Below, in pieces: positions 40,431-49,050 of a DNA stretch of 64,000 bases. Source of the stretch: Streptomyces iranensis (GTDB lineage: Bacteria > Actinomycetota > Actinomycetes > Streptomycetales > Streptomycetaceae); the NCBI RefSeq assembly GCF_017874715.1, contig NZ_JAGGLR010000020.1:186001-250000 (forward strand), in the 5' to 3' direction. The notes under the pieces were generated by a model. It was given only the letters and a program-made list of their open reading frames with translations. It was not told the origin of the DNA and ran no database searches. Each line of letters begins with the position of its first letter. Position 1 is the stretch's first letter. Both the position numbers and the translations under genes were made by a program.

Positions 40431-43231
40431 GCGGATCCTCCTCCGATCAGCGTCAAGAAGGCGTCTTCCAGGCGCCGGTTGGGCCCGAAGGTGGTCACCG
40501 GGACCTCCAGCCGCACCAGCTCGGCGAGCAGCCGCGCCGGGGTGGTCCCGTCGAGCTGGACGAGCAGGCCGTCGGTGGTGCGGCGGGCGGAGAGGACCCC
40601 GGGCAGCGCGCCCACCTTGCCCATCAGGGCCTCGCTCAGCTCGCCGTCGTGGCCCACCAGCACACTGCCGCCGTTACCGGTGATCTCGCCGACCGGGCCC
40701 GCCTGGACCAGCCGGCCGCGGTCCATCACGACCAGATGGGTGCAGGACTGCTCGACCTCCGCCAGGAGATGGCTGGAAACGATCACCGTACGCCCCTCGG
40801 CGGCGTACCGGATCATCACCTCGCGCATCTCACGGATCTGCGGCGGGTCGAGGCCGTTGGTCGGTTCATCGAGGATCAGCAGATCGGGCAGGCCCAGCAT
40901 GGCCTGGGCGATGGCCAGCCGCTGCCGCATGCCCTGGGAGTAGGTGCGTACGGCACGCTCCAGCGCGCTGCCCAGGCCCGCGATCTCCAGGGCCTCCTCG
41001 ATATGGGCGTCGGCGGCGGGACGGCCGGTGGCGCGCCAGTACAGCTCGAGGTTGGCGCTGCCGGTCAGATGCGGCAGGAAGCCCGCCCCCTCGACGAAGG
41101 CGCCGACGCGGGAGAGCACGGGCGCGCCGGGCCTGATGGCCTGGCCGAAGACCCGGATCTCGCCGTCGTCGGGGGCGATGAGCCCCATCAGCATCCGCAA
41201 GGTGGTGGTCTTGCCCGCGCCGTTGGGCCCGAGCAGCCCGAGCACCTGCCCCTTCTCGACGCGGAAGGACAGGTCGCGGACCGCGTAGCGGTCGGCGGAC
41301 TTGGCGTAGCGCTTGCTCAGACCGGTGATCTGCAGGGGTACGTCGGCGAGTTCGGGGTCGGGCGGCGGAGTGGCCGTACGCCGTCTGCCGGTCAGCAGCA
41401 GCGCGAGCGCCACCACGGCCGCGCCGAGCGGCAGCCCCCACACCCATGCGGGCAGCGGGGCGGGCTGGGTGTGCACCCCGGGTGCGGTGGGCACCGTCAG
41501 ACCGCCCTCCGCGAGCCCGACCGTGTAGGTGGCGGGCTCGTCCGGGGAGGCGTAACCGAGGTCGGTGGAGGCGAGCACGAGCCGCAGCCGGTGGCCCGCG
41601 ATGAACTCGTGGTCCACGGCGGGCAGCCGCACGGTGACGGTACGGCCCTGCTTGGCGCCGTTGACGCGCAGCGGCTCGACCAGCTGCTCGGGCAGCACCT
41701 GCCGTCCGTCCGGTCCCACGTCGTAGACCTTGGCGAAGAGCACGGCGTCGTCCGTGTCGGCCTTGACCCGCACCTTCACCTCGGGCGATCCGGTGATCCG
41801 CAGGGGCCGGTGCAGCGGCTCCGAGTCGAACCGGGCGAACTGGCCGGGGATGTCGAGGGCGAGACCGACACCGAGCGAGGACGCCTGGGACAGTCCGGCG
41901 ATGCCCGGCACGTTGGAGATGGAGGGCGGCCCCGCCCCGGGCGGGTTGGCGAACGACTGCTCGCGTCCGCGCAGCGCCACCGGCCGGCCGCCGTCGCCGA
42001 GGCCGGGGTAGCGGTCGCCGGTGGCGCCGCGCAGCTGGACCGCGCCGTTGGTGGTGTCGATGCCGCCGGTGCGGCTGACCCGGAAGGCGGGTCCGGTGTC
42101 GGTGCCCTTGTCGCCCTTGAGGTAGCGGTCGAACCAGGCGTCGGTGCGGGCCGCCACCCGCGAGGTCTCGCGGTCGCCGCCGTCATGTCCGCCGGCCGTC
42201 CAGTCGACGGCGACCGGCGCCCCGGTGGCCCGGATCGCCTTCGCCATGGCATCGGCGTGGCCGAGGGGGAAGAGGGAGTCGGCCTGCCCCTGGAGGATCA
42301 GCGTGGGGACCTTGATCCGGTCGGCGACGGCGGACGGGCTGCGGGCCTCGAGCAGCCGGCGGGCGGCGGCGTCGGGCTTTCCGGCGACCGCGACCCGCTC
42401 GTACATCTCGCAGAGCTGCTTCTCGAAGCGGCCGCAGCCCTGGCCCTGGCCCGTCCCGGCCGCTCCCCCGCCGTCCGCGGCTCCGGGGTCCGTCCGGGCT
42501 CCTTGGCCCGCCCCGCCGTTCGCGCCCGACTGGCCGCCCTGGCCTCCCGGGCCCATCCCCCCGCTGCCGCCGCCCGCGCCGCTGGTGTCGCCCTGGCCGT
42601 CCTGAGCACCGCCGAAGGGGGCCGAGCCGGTGGTGAAGAACAGCCCGGCCCAGAGCTTCTTGTAGACGCCGTTCGGGAAGAGCGCGTCGGCGAGGTTCCA
42701 GTAGGTCATCTCGGGCGCGATGGCGTCCACCCGGCGGTCGTATCCGGCGGCGAGCAGGGAGATCGCCCCGCCGTAGGAGGCGCCGGCGACGCCCACCCGG
42801 GGGTCGCCCTGGTGGTCGAGCCGCACCTCGGGACGTTTCGCCAGCCAGTCGATCAGCCGCCGGACATCGGCCACCTCGTGGTCCGGGTCATTGAGCCCGA
42901 TCTTCCCAGTGGATCGGCCGAAGCCACGCGCCGACCAGGTCAGCACGGCGTATCCGTCGCGGGCGAGTTCCTCGGCGTGGTCGCGTACGTCCTCCTTGCT
43001 GCCGCCGAAACCGTGGCCGAGCAGGACCGCGGGCCTGCGGCCGGTGCCCGCGGTGAAGTACGAGGTGTCGATGCGCGCGCCCGGCATGTCCAGCACGCGG
43101 TCCTGGCGGTGCACGGCCGGCCGGCCGCCGGAGGCGGCGACCGCCCAGGTGCCCGCACCCGCGAGGAGGACCGCGGCGGCCACGGCGGCGACCAGGCGCC
43201 GGCCCCTCGGCCGGGTCTTTCGGAGATCCAT
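40427..43231 (-). CDS. Fusion of extracytoplasmic CocE/X-Pro-type serine hydrolase with cytoplasmic ABC ATPase
   Basis: ATG 43231 begins a 934-residue protein. A signal-anchor helix (~13-33) leads to an alpha/beta hydrolase of the CocE/NonD/X-Pro dipeptidyl-peptidase type (~40-560): GHGFGGSKED, nucleophile GASYGG (Ser ~151), Asp in QADSLFP (~319), His in GGHDGGD (~348), then a jelly-roll C-domain. A Gly/Gln-rich disordered insert (~207-264) interrupts the hydrolase. A second helix (~592-613) crosses back, followed by an ABC ATPase (~625-934): GPNGAGKTT, YSQGMRQRL, LILDEPTNGLD, SSHLL. It is coupled to an ABC-2 permease. The layout places the hydrolase outside and the ATPase inside on one chain. 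Confidence 0.9.
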   Translation of the reverse strand: MDLRKTRPRGRRLVAAVAAAVLLAGAGTWAVAASGGRPAVHRQDRVLDMPGARIDTSYFTAGTGRRPAVLLGHGFGGSKEDVRDHAEELARDGYAVLTWSARGFGRSTGKIGLNDPDHEVADVRRLIDWLAKRPEVRLDHQGDPRVGVAGASYGGAISLLAAGYDRRVDAIAPEMTYWNLADALFPNGVYKKLWAGLFFTTGSAPFGGAQDGQGDTSGAGGGSGGMGPGGQGGQSGANGGAGQGARTDPGAADGGGAAGTGQGQGCGRFEKQLCEMYERVAVAGKPDAAARRLLEARSPSAVADRIKVPTLILQGQADSLFPLGHADAMAKAIRATGAPVAVDWTAGGHDGGDRETSRVAARTDAWFDRYLKGDKGTDTGPAFRVSRTGGIDTTNGAVQLRGATGDRYPGLGDGGRPVALRGREQSFANPPGAGPPSISNVPGIAGLSQASSLGVGLALDIPGQFARFDSEPLHRPLRITGSPEVKVRVKADTDDAVLFAKVYDVGPDGRQVLPEQLVEPLRVNGAKQGRTVTVRLPAVDHEFIAGHRLRLVLASTDLGYASPDEPATYTVGLAEGGLTVPTAPGVHTQPAPLPAWVWGLPLGAAVVALALLLTGRRRTATPPPDPELADVPLQITGLSKRYAKSADRYAVRDLSFRVEKGQVLGLLGPNGAGKTTTLRMLMGLIAPDDGEIRVFGQAIRPGAPVLSRVGAFVEGAGFLPHLTGSANLELYWRATGRPAADAHIEEALEIAGLGSALERAVRTYSQGMRQRLAIAQAMLGLPDLLILDEPTNGLDPPQIREMREVMIRYAAEGRTVIVSSHLLAEVEQSCTHLVVMDRGRLVQAGPVGEITGNGGSVLVGHDGELSEALMGKVGALPGVLSARRTTDGLLVQLDGTTPARLLAELVRLEVPVTTFGPNRRLEDAFLTLIGGGSA

Positions 43232-43399
43232 GTCTGAAACCCTAAGAGGAGGAGTCAAACGCCGCGGCTGACACCAGACGGATTCTCGTCCACTCCCCGG
43301 GGAGTACCCGGACACCGCCCGTACACCCGGCGCGGTATGCCCCCGACCGTGGCGCTCGGGCTTTTGGATCAGTCGGACGATCCTCCATAGGATGCGCCG
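43232..43399. promoter_or_regulatory. Divergent promoter region with a 14-bp perfect palindrome
   Basis: ACTCCCCGGGGAGT (43292-43305) is a perfect palindrome midway between the hydrolase-ATPase gene (minus) and the von Willebrand A gene (plus). A shorter GGATC/GATCC pair lies near 43366-43382. It could coordinate both operons; the regulator is unknown. Confidence 0.4.
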
Positions 43400-44668
43400 G
43401 TGATCATAAAGAAACGTCTGGCGACAGGCGCGTTGGGGCTGCTCGCGGCCCTCGCCTGCGGCCTGATATCCCCTCCGGCCGCCATGGCCGGCGAACCGGC
43501 TTCCGATTCCCCCAAGGTCGAGCTGGTGCTCGATGTCAGCGGCTCCATGCGGGCCCGCGACGTCGACGGCGACACCCGGATGGCGGCGGCGAAGCAGGCG
43601 TTCAACGAGGTGCTGGACGCCACACCCGAAGAGGTGCGGCTGGGCATCCGCACCCTCGGCGCCAATTACCCCGGCAAGGACCGTAAGGCCGGCTGCCAGG
43701 ACAGCGAGCGGCTCTACCCGGTGGGCCAGGTGGACCGCACGGAGGCCAAGGCGGCCGTCGCCACGCTGCGCCCCACCGGCTGGACGCCCATCGGGCTCGC
43801 GCTGCGCGGCGCGTCCAAGGACCTCTCCGGCGGCGAGGGGACCCGCCGGATCGTGCTGATCACGGACGGCGAGGACTCCTGCGGTCTGCCGGACCCGTGT
43901 GATGTGGCCCGGGAGCTGGCCGCACAGGGAACCCACCTGGTCGTCGACACGCTCGGGCTGACGCTGGACCCCAAGGTCCGCGAGCAGCTCAGCTGTATCG
44001 CCGAGGCCACCGGTGGCACGTATACGGCGATCCAGCACCGGGACCAGCTCTCCAGCCGTATCAAGCAGCTGGTCCGGCGCTCCGCCGACACGCCCGTGGA
44101 GACGCCCACGCCGGTGCGGGGCGCCGCACAGTGCGCGAAGGCCCCCTACCTGGGCTCCGGCCTCTACAGCGACCGGGAGAGCTTCGGGGAACACCGCTGG
44201 TACCGGATGCGGGTGGCGCCCGGTCAGGAGCTGCGGGCAGCGGCGAGCGTGGCCGTGGACCGCGCCGTCGACCCGGACTACGGCGTGCTGGTCCGGGCGG
44301 TGACCCCGGGCGGCCGGGAGCTGGTGCGCGGCAGCGAGGCGGGCAGTGGCCGTACGGACGTCATCTCCAGCGGTCTGCGCTATCCGGTCGCCGATGTGGA
44401 CGACGACGAGGACGGGACGGCGCGGACGGTGTGCGTGGAGCTGAGCCAGTCGTTCTCCGCGCCCGCCTCCGTCAAACGCGCTCCGGGCCTTCCGGTGGAG
44501 CTCGCCGTCGACGTGGTGGACAACGACGATCCGCCCGCCGACGTGGCCGCCTTCGGCCTGGGCCGCGGCTGGGTGCTGCTGGGCGTGCTCACCGTGGGCG
44601 GGCTGCTCGTGGGATTGCTGTGGGGCCGGCTGGCCCGCTGGCGTGTCACCGTCTGGAGGTCCAACTGA
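43400..44668 (+). CDS. Secreted, membrane-anchored von Willebrand factor A domain protein
   Basis: The 422-residue protein has a signal peptide (MIIKKRLATGALGLLAALA to about residue 30), a VWA domain (~38-220) with the MIDAS motif DVSGSM (~45), the second-site TGWTPIG and Asp in ITDGEDSC, an Ig/PPC-like beta region (~235-385) and a C-terminal helix (LLGVLTVGGLLVGLLWGRL) with a short basic tail. VWA domains bind protein partners through a metal ion. The gene overlaps the next by one base of TGATG, so both proteins probably work together on the outer face of the membrane. Confidence 0.85.
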   Translation: MIIKKRLATGALGLLAALACGLISPPAAMAGEPASDSPKVELVLDVSGSMRARDVDGDTRMAAAKQAFNEVLDATPEEVRLGIRTLGANYPGKDRKAGCQDSERLYPVGQVDRTEAKAAVATLRPTGWTPIGLALRGASKDLSGGEGTRRIVLITDGEDSCGLPDPCDVARELAAQGTHLVVDTLGLTLDPKVREQLSCIAEATGGTYTAIQHRDQLSSRIKQLVRRSADTPVETPTPVRGAAQCAKAPYLGSGLYSDRESFGEHRWYRMRVAPGQELRAAASVAVDRAVDPDYGVLVRAVTPGGRELVRGSEAGSGRTDVISSGLRYPVADVDDDEDGTARTVCVELSQSFSAPASVKRAPGLPVELAVDVVDNDDPPADVAAFGLGRGWVLLGVLTVGGLLVGLLWGRLARWRVTVWRSN

Positions 44669-45543
44669 TGCGAGCCCTGCGTACCCTGGGCGCCGCGCTC
44701 ACTCTGTGCGCCGCCACCTGGCTGACCGCCGCCGCACCGGCCGCCGCGGACGGTAAGGACGGCACGGACGGCAAGAGCGGCACGGAGGCGCCCACCGAGG
44801 CGGGGACGAGCTTCCGCACCGCCACCGAGCTCGAGCCCGGTCAGCAGGCCACCGCGGCGGCCTCCACCGGCGACTATCTGTACTGGGTGTTCCCGGCCGC
44901 CGCCGGGCAGGTCCCCGAGGTCGAGGCGGAGCTGAAGCTGCCCGACGCCTCGAGCCGGCACGGCAGCGCCACCTGGCAGCTGGATGTCTACGACGGTCTG
45001 CGCCGCCATCAGCCGTGCGCCTCGGGCACTCCGGCGCGCCGGGCGGCCCAGCAGGACCGGACGGTCACCGTGAGCTGCACCCTGCGCCAGGTGCGGTCCT
45101 GGTCCGAGCGCTGGGCCAACGACCCTCTGCAGGGCGCGTATTACGTGCGGCTCACCGTCGCCGATCTGCCCGCCCAGGATCTCGGGCTGCCGATCGACGC
45201 CGAGGTCGAGGCGTCCGTACGGGACGCGGGCGGGGCGCATGCCGACGGCGGGGACATGACACCGCTCAATCCGGTACTGCGGGCCGGAACGGCCCCAGGG
45301 ACGGACTCCGAGCCGCCCGACGGCAACACGGCCTCGGATTCCCCGAACGACAAGGGCGGGGAGGTCCCGCACGCGGTCGCCGAACCGGAGGACGGCTGGG
45401 GCTCCGGATGGTGGTCGGACCGGTGGGTGTGGACCGTGATCGGCGCGGCGCTGGCGGCGCTCGCCGGGGTGGGCGGTTACACCCTCACCCGGGGGCCGCG
45501 CTCTCCGGGCCGCCCGCCGATCGGTCCCGGATCCGACATCTGA
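44668..45543 (+). CDS. Secreted, membrane-anchored partner protein of the VWA gene (unknown family)
   Basis: ATG 44668 follows GGAGG (44655-44659) and overlaps the VWA stop. The 291-residue product has a signal peptide (ALRTLGAALTLCAATWLTAA, cut near AAAPAAAD), a beta-rich domain (~50-190: GDYLYWVFPAAAGQVPEVEAE, YDGLRRHQPC, GAYYVRLTVADLP) resembling the beta region of its neighbour, a disordered acidic linker and a C-terminal helix (VWTVIGAALAALAGVGGYTL). Its domain pattern mirrors the second half of the VWA protein. No named family is recognised. Confidence 0.75.
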   Translation: MRALRTLGAALTLCAATWLTAAAPAAADGKDGTDGKSGTEAPTEAGTSFRTATELEPGQQATAAASTGDYLYWVFPAAAGQVPEVEAELKLPDASSRHGSATWQLDVYDGLRRHQPCASGTPARRAAQQDRTVTVSCTLRQVRSWSERWANDPLQGAYYVRLTVADLPAQDLGLPIDAEVEASVRDAGGAHADGGDMTPLNPVLRAGTAPGTDSEPPDGNTASDSPNDKGGEVPHAVAEPEDGWGSGWWSDRWVWTVIGAALAALAGVGGYTLTRGPRSPGRPPIGPGSDI

Positions 45544-45558
45544 CCTGATGTCCGGAAT

Positions 45559-45599
45559 CGGCGCGGGGCCCGCACGACGATCGTGCGGGCCCCGCGCCG
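45559..45599. terminator. Bidirectional terminator hairpin
   Basis: Perfect 19-bp inverted repeat (45559-45577 with 45581-45599; arm CGGCGCGGGGCCCGCACGA) with a 3-base loop, between the plus-strand gene ending at 45543 and the minus-strand TerD gene ending at 45658. Confidence 0.85.
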
Positions 45600-45657
45600 C
45601 ATCGGGCCCCGGTGGCCCGGCCGCTCAGGAAGCTCTCGGGAAGTCCCCCCGGGACGC

Positions 45658-46188
45658 TCAGGAATAATCCTTGCCCATGAGCTGCCCAAAGCCTTCGGGA
45701 TCCGCGTCGAATCCACGAATAGCGCTCTGAATTCCCCATTCCCCCGCGTCGTCCCGGGTGAATACCGCGACCGTGGCGGAAGTGGCTTCCGGGACACCGG
45801 TGAAGTCACTCGTCATGAGTTCGGTGTATCCGTTGAGAATCCGGACACTGGTGTTCGGGACACCCCCGAAGGTCTTCCGCCCCGAACCCTGCTGGATGGT
45901 TATCCCGACGACCACCCGGACGTATTCGGACGACAGCCGTTCGAGCTCGAGGGTCATGGATTCGTCGGTGCCAAGGCCCTGGCCGGTGCGGCTGTCCCTG
46001 TTGAGGTTGATGGTGCCGTCCGGTGAGCGGCTGTCGAAGTGGACGAGGTACGCGGGCGCACCGTACGGATCGGCGGCGCGGTACGTCCCGGCCACGATGT
46101 CGAGATCATGGGGCGGCTCACCTATGGGGCTCGGATCCCACTTGAGCGCCACCTCGATTTTCTGAAGCCCCTTGTTGAGACCAGTCAC
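45658..46188 (-). CDS. TerD-family calcium-binding stress protein
   Basis: GTG 46188 follows AAGGGGAG by 5 bases. The 176-residue protein fits the single-domain TerD/CABP family: VALKWDPSP, HDLDIVAGTY, VHFDSRSPDG, and the Ca-binding acidic cluster around GTDESMTLELERL. TerD proteins bind Ca2+ and are tied to tellurite/phage/stress phenotypes and, in Streptomyces, to differentiation. It stands alone here rather than in a full ter operon. Confidence 0.85.
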   Translation of the reverse strand: MTGLNKGLQKIEVALKWDPSPIGEPPHDLDIVAGTYRAADPYGAPAYLVHFDSRSPDGTINLNRDSRTGQGLGTDESMTLELERLSSEYVRVVVGITIQQGSGRKTFGGVPNTSVRILNGYTELMTSDFTGVPEATSATVAVFTRDDAGEWGIQSAIRGFDADPEGFGQLMGKDYS

Positions 46189-46346
46189 CCGGACTCCCCT
46201 TCCCTCGAACCGTGCGGATTTGAATGCGCGTGGCGTCAAGCCTATCGCGGGCAGGGCGAGTTGAGGATTTTTCCACAGCCGCGTGCGGAGCCCCGCCGAG
46301 GGGTCTCTACTATGGGCCTCCGTACTAACGGCGGAAGGAAGCGTCC

Positions 46347-46715
46347 ATGCGACGGTTGGGGGAGCTCGAGGCGGAGATCATGGACCGTCTCTGGGCTTGG
46401 CAGCGTCCCACGACGGTGCGGGAGATCGTGGACGACATCAACGAGCACCGCCCGGTCGCCTATACCACGGTGATGACCGTCGCCTCCATCCTCTACAACA
46501 AGGGCTGGCTGCTGCGCGCCAAGGAGGGCCGGGCATGGGTGTACTCACCGGTCCGCAGCCGCGAGGAGTACACCGCGGCGCTGATGGAGGACGCCCTCGG
46601 CACCAGCGAGAACCGCTCCGCCGCCCTCACCCACTTCGTCGAGCAGATGGGCCCCGATGAGGTCAGCGCGCTGCGCAAGGCCCTGCGGACCGCGGGGCGG
46701 CGGACCAAGGCGTGA
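46347..46715 (+). CDS. BlaI/MecI/CopY-family repressor
   Basis: ATG 46347 follows GGAAGG. The 122-residue protein has the winged helix typical of BlaI (LGELEAEIMDRLWAW, TTVREIVDDIN, YTTVMTVASILYNKGWL) and a short C-terminal dimerisation helix. Such repressors are inactivated by a membrane peptidase partner, and that partner is encoded next with a GTGA overlap. A TACTAT (46308-46313) upstream may be a -10 element. Many actinobacterial pairs of this kind are not linked to beta-lactamase; no beta-lactamase gene is nearby. Confidence 0.9.
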   Translation: MRRLGELEAEIMDRLWAWQRPTTVREIVDDINEHRPVAYTTVMTVASILYNKGWLLRAKEGRAWVYSPVRSREEYTAALMEDALGTSENRSAALTHFVEQMGPDEVSALRKALRTAGRRTKA

Positions 46716-47629
46716 CGGCCGCCCTCGCCCTGGCCTGCTACGCCGCCGTGGTCGGCTCAGCGGCCCCCAAGGCGCTGACGCGCAGCGCCTGGCCGCATCG
46801 CGCACCCGCCTTGGCGGTTGCCGTTTGGCATGGGTTGGTCCTGTCGTTCACCATCGCGCTCGCTCTGACCACTTATCACCTCGTCACCCCAACTTGGCAT
46901 CTTCATAATGGAATGTCCGGCTTGCTCCGGTTCTGTGGGTTGACGTTGAACGCCCGAATCCCGGGCACGGGCCCGATCGGCGTCCCGGCCATCGCCGTAC
47001 CGGCCGCGGTGGCGTTGGTTCCGCTCGTCTGCTTCGGCCATGAGGTGCTGCGGGCCCGGCGCGCCCGCGCCCGCCACCGGGGCGTTCTGGACATGGTCGG
47101 CCGACGCTCGGCGCGGCTGCGCGCCACCGTGCTGGACCATGACACGCCCGCGGCCTACTGCCTGCCCGGCCGCCGGCCGCGGATCGTCGTGAGCGCGGGC
47201 GCGCTACGGCTGCTCTCCCCCGCACAGCTGGAGTCCGTACTGGAGCATGAGCGCGCGCATATCGCGGGCCGCCACCATCTGGCGCTGGCGGCCACGGAGG
47301 CGTTCGCCCGGGTGTTCCGGTGGCTGCCACTGGCGCGCGAGGCCAGGGCGCAGACGGCGCTTCTGCTGGAGATGGCCGCGGACGACCGCGCACTGCGCCG
47401 CCATCCGCGCCAGGCGCTCGTCTCCGCCCTCTACACGATGGCGGCGGGCCACGCCCCCCACGCCCCCGGCGGAGCCTTCACCGTCGGCGGACCGGGCGCC
47501 GTGGTCCGGCTGCGGCGGATGCTGGACGCCCGGCGGCGTCCGCATCCGGCGCTGTGCGGCCTGGCGGCGGCGGTCGCGGTGGGCTTACCGCTGCTGCCTC
47601 CCCTGCTGGGCTGCGCCCCCGGGATGTAG
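46712..47629 (+). CDS. M56-family (BlaR1-like) membrane metallopeptidase without sensor domain
   Basis: GTG 46712 overlaps the repressor stop (GTGA). The 305-residue protein has N-terminal helices (residues ~1-20, 35-60, 90-115), a cytoplasmic zinc peptidase core with LEHERAHIAGRHH (HExxH from about residue 179) and EMAADDRAL, and a C-terminal helix. The extracellular penicillin-binding sensor of BlaR1 is absent, so it must sense a signal by other means. It most likely cleaves the adjacent BlaI-type repressor. Confidence 0.9.
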   Translation: MTAALALACYAAVVGSAAPKALTRSAWPHRAPALAVAVWHGLVLSFTIALALTTYHLVTPTWHLHNGMSGLLRFCGLTLNARIPGTGPIGVPAIAVPAAVALVPLVCFGHEVLRARRARARHRGVLDMVGRRSARLRATVLDHDTPAAYCLPGRRPRIVVSAGALRLLSPAQLESVLEHERAHIAGRHHLALAATEAFARVFRWLPLAREARAQTALLLEMAADDRALRRHPRQALVSALYTMAAGHAPHAPGGAFTVGGPGAVVRLRRMLDARRRPHPALCGLAAAVAVGLPLLPPLLGCAPGM

Positions 47630-47651
47630 CACTCCGGGCACGCCTCATGGG

Positions 47652-47694
47652 CCCGCCCCGGGCCATGCGGAGGGACCGCGGGGCCCGGGGCGGG
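47652..47694. terminator. Terminator hairpin between convergent genes
   Basis: 13-bp perfect inverted repeat (47652-47664 with 47682-47694; arm CCCGCCCCGGGCC) with a 17-base loop, between the M56 gene (plus) and the DUF305 gene (minus). Confidence 0.65.
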
Positions 47695-47706
47695 GTGTGA
47701 CGTGAC

Positions 47707-48375
47707 TCAGAGCCGGTCGAGCAGGGTCCGCAAGGTGGCGACCTCGGTGGACTGGTTCTTCACGACGTCGTCGGCGAGTTCCTTGGCCTTGGCGTTACGG
47801 CCGTTCTTCTTCTCGTCCTTCGCCATGGCGATCGCGCCCTTGTGATGGTCGATCATCATGCTCGCGAAGGCCCGGTCGAAGGCGGGCCCCTTGGCGGCCT
47901 CGAGCTTCCGCATGTCCTCCTCGGACATCATTCCGCCCATAGCGCCCTTACCGCTCGCGCCATGGTGCATTCCTGGCATCTCGTCCGAGGGTGCCTTCTC
48001 CGGCTTGCCCCAGCCCTTGAGCCAGGACTTCAGGGTGACGATCTCCGGGTCCTGAGCCTTCTCGATCTGCCCCGCCAGGCTCTTGATCCGCGCGTTCGAG
48101 GCCCGGTCGTCGGCCAGTCCGGCCATCTTCAGGGCCTGCTCATGATGCGGGATCATCATCTGCGCGAAGCTGACGTCCGCGTCGTTGAACGCGCCCGCGG
48201 CGGAGCTCGCGGTCGCCTCGGAGGCGGCGGACTCCTTCGCGCTCGTGTGGTCCGTGCCCTCCATGTCGTCGTTCCCGCCACAGCCGGCGAGCAGCAGCCC
48301 TCCGGCGGCGACGGCGCCCACGAGCGCCAGACGGCGGTGGAGCGGCCGACGCGGGACACGCGTGAATGCGGTCAT
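47707..48375 (-). CDS. DUF305-family lipoprotein
   Basis: ATG 48375 follows AGAGG. The 222-residue protein has a lipoprotein signal ending in LLLAGC (Cys 32), then a duplicated DUF305 four-helix fold: MMIPHHEQALKMA in the first half and MMIDHHKGAIAMA in the second, with a His/Met segment (MPGMHHG) between. The repeated M-x-x-x-H-H pattern suggests metal (often copper) handling at the cell surface, but DUF305 has no proven function. The next gene on the same strand upstream is a small TM protein with similar His/Met content. Confidence 0.85.
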   Translation of the reverse strand: MTAFTRVPRRPLHRRLALVGAVAAGGLLLAGCGGNDDMEGTDHTSAKESAASEATASSAAGAFNDADVSFAQMMIPHHEQALKMAGLADDRASNARIKSLAGQIEKAQDPEIVTLKSWLKGWGKPEKAPSDEMPGMHHGASGKGAMGGMMSEEDMRKLEAAKGPAFDRAFASMMIDHHKGAIAMAKDEKKNGRNAKAKELADDVVKNQSTEVATLRTLLDRL

Positions 48376-48446
48376 GTCGATATACCTCTTTTTGCCAAGT
48401 GTTGACTGTCCCATGGGGCGTACCGGCGCTTTACGCGCGGTTCGGC

Positions 48447-49001
48447 CTATATCCGCAGAACAGCCAGGGCAGTGAGGTCGGGGCCGGGCGAGGGAGGATC
48501 GGGCCGCGCGAGGACGGCCGCGGCCGCGTAAAGCCTCGGCGGCGGACCGCTCCGGCGGGTGGGCACGGCGTACAGGAGTGCCCCGAGCACCCAGACGCCG
48601 AGCACCGCGACGCACAGCGAGGCCATGTCCATACCGGTCATGGGTTCGCGCGGCTTGGTCTCGGGCGCGGCCGGGGCATGCCCGGCCTCGGCGGAGGGGG
48701 CGGGAGCGGCCCGCTGCGGCCCGGTGCCGGTGGCGGCCGTACCGCCGCCGTGATCGCCGCCGTACGACGCGGGGTCGCCGTCGTACGTCCCGGGATCGCC
48801 GTCGTACGTCCCGGGATCGCCGTCGTACGCCGCGGGGCGCATCTCACCGGGCGCATGGCCCGCCGAGTGGGTCATGCCCGAGCCGGAGCCGCCGCCGGGA
48901 TGGCCCAGGGTGTGCATGACGAAGACCCCGAGCGCGAGCACGACGACGAGCAGAAGCCGCGGAAGGACTCCGTCCGCGCGCATGCTCCCGCCGGTGGCCA
49001 C
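48447..49001 (-). CDS. Small two-helix membrane protein with YDGDPGT tandem repeats
   Basis: GTG 49001 follows GAGGAG by 5 bases. The 184-residue protein has an N-terminal helix (LPRLLLVVVLALGVFVMHTL), a Gly/His/Asp-rich extracytoplasmic part with 7-residue repeats, a second helix (SLCVAVLGVWVLGALLYAV) and a basic C-tail. The MHTLGHPGG start and position beside DUF305 fit the DUF6153-type actinobacterial proteins (recognition tentative). It is probably co-transcribed with the DUF305 gene, and both may bind metal. Confidence 0.65.
   Translation of the reverse strand: MATGGSMRADGVLPRLLLVVVLALGVFVMHTLGHPGGGSGSGMTHSAGHAPGEMRPAAYDGDPGTYDGDPGTYDGDPASYGGDHGGGTAATGTGPQRAAPAPSAEAGHAPAAPETKPREPMTGMDMASLCVAVLGVWVLGALLYAVPTRRSGPPPRLYAAAAVLARPDPPSPGPDLTALAVLRI
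48752..48835 (-). repeat. Four-copy 21-bp coding tandem repeat
   Basis: Four 21-base units begin at 48752, 48773, 48794 and 48815. On the minus strand each encodes a 7-residue acidic unit (YDGDPGT and variants) in the extracytoplasmic part of the small membrane protein. Units 2 and 3 differ at one base, so the array is recent or unstable. Confidence 0.85.
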
Positions 49002-49050
49002 CGTCGCTCCTCGGGGTCGGTGTGATCTCTCTCGGAGCCACACCCTACTC

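Noticed and set aside
43232..44194. N-terminal extension of the hydrolase-ATPase frame by ~320 codons
   Set aside because: It overlaps the VWA gene antisense, has no motif, and the ATG at 43231 directly precedes a signal-anchor helix.
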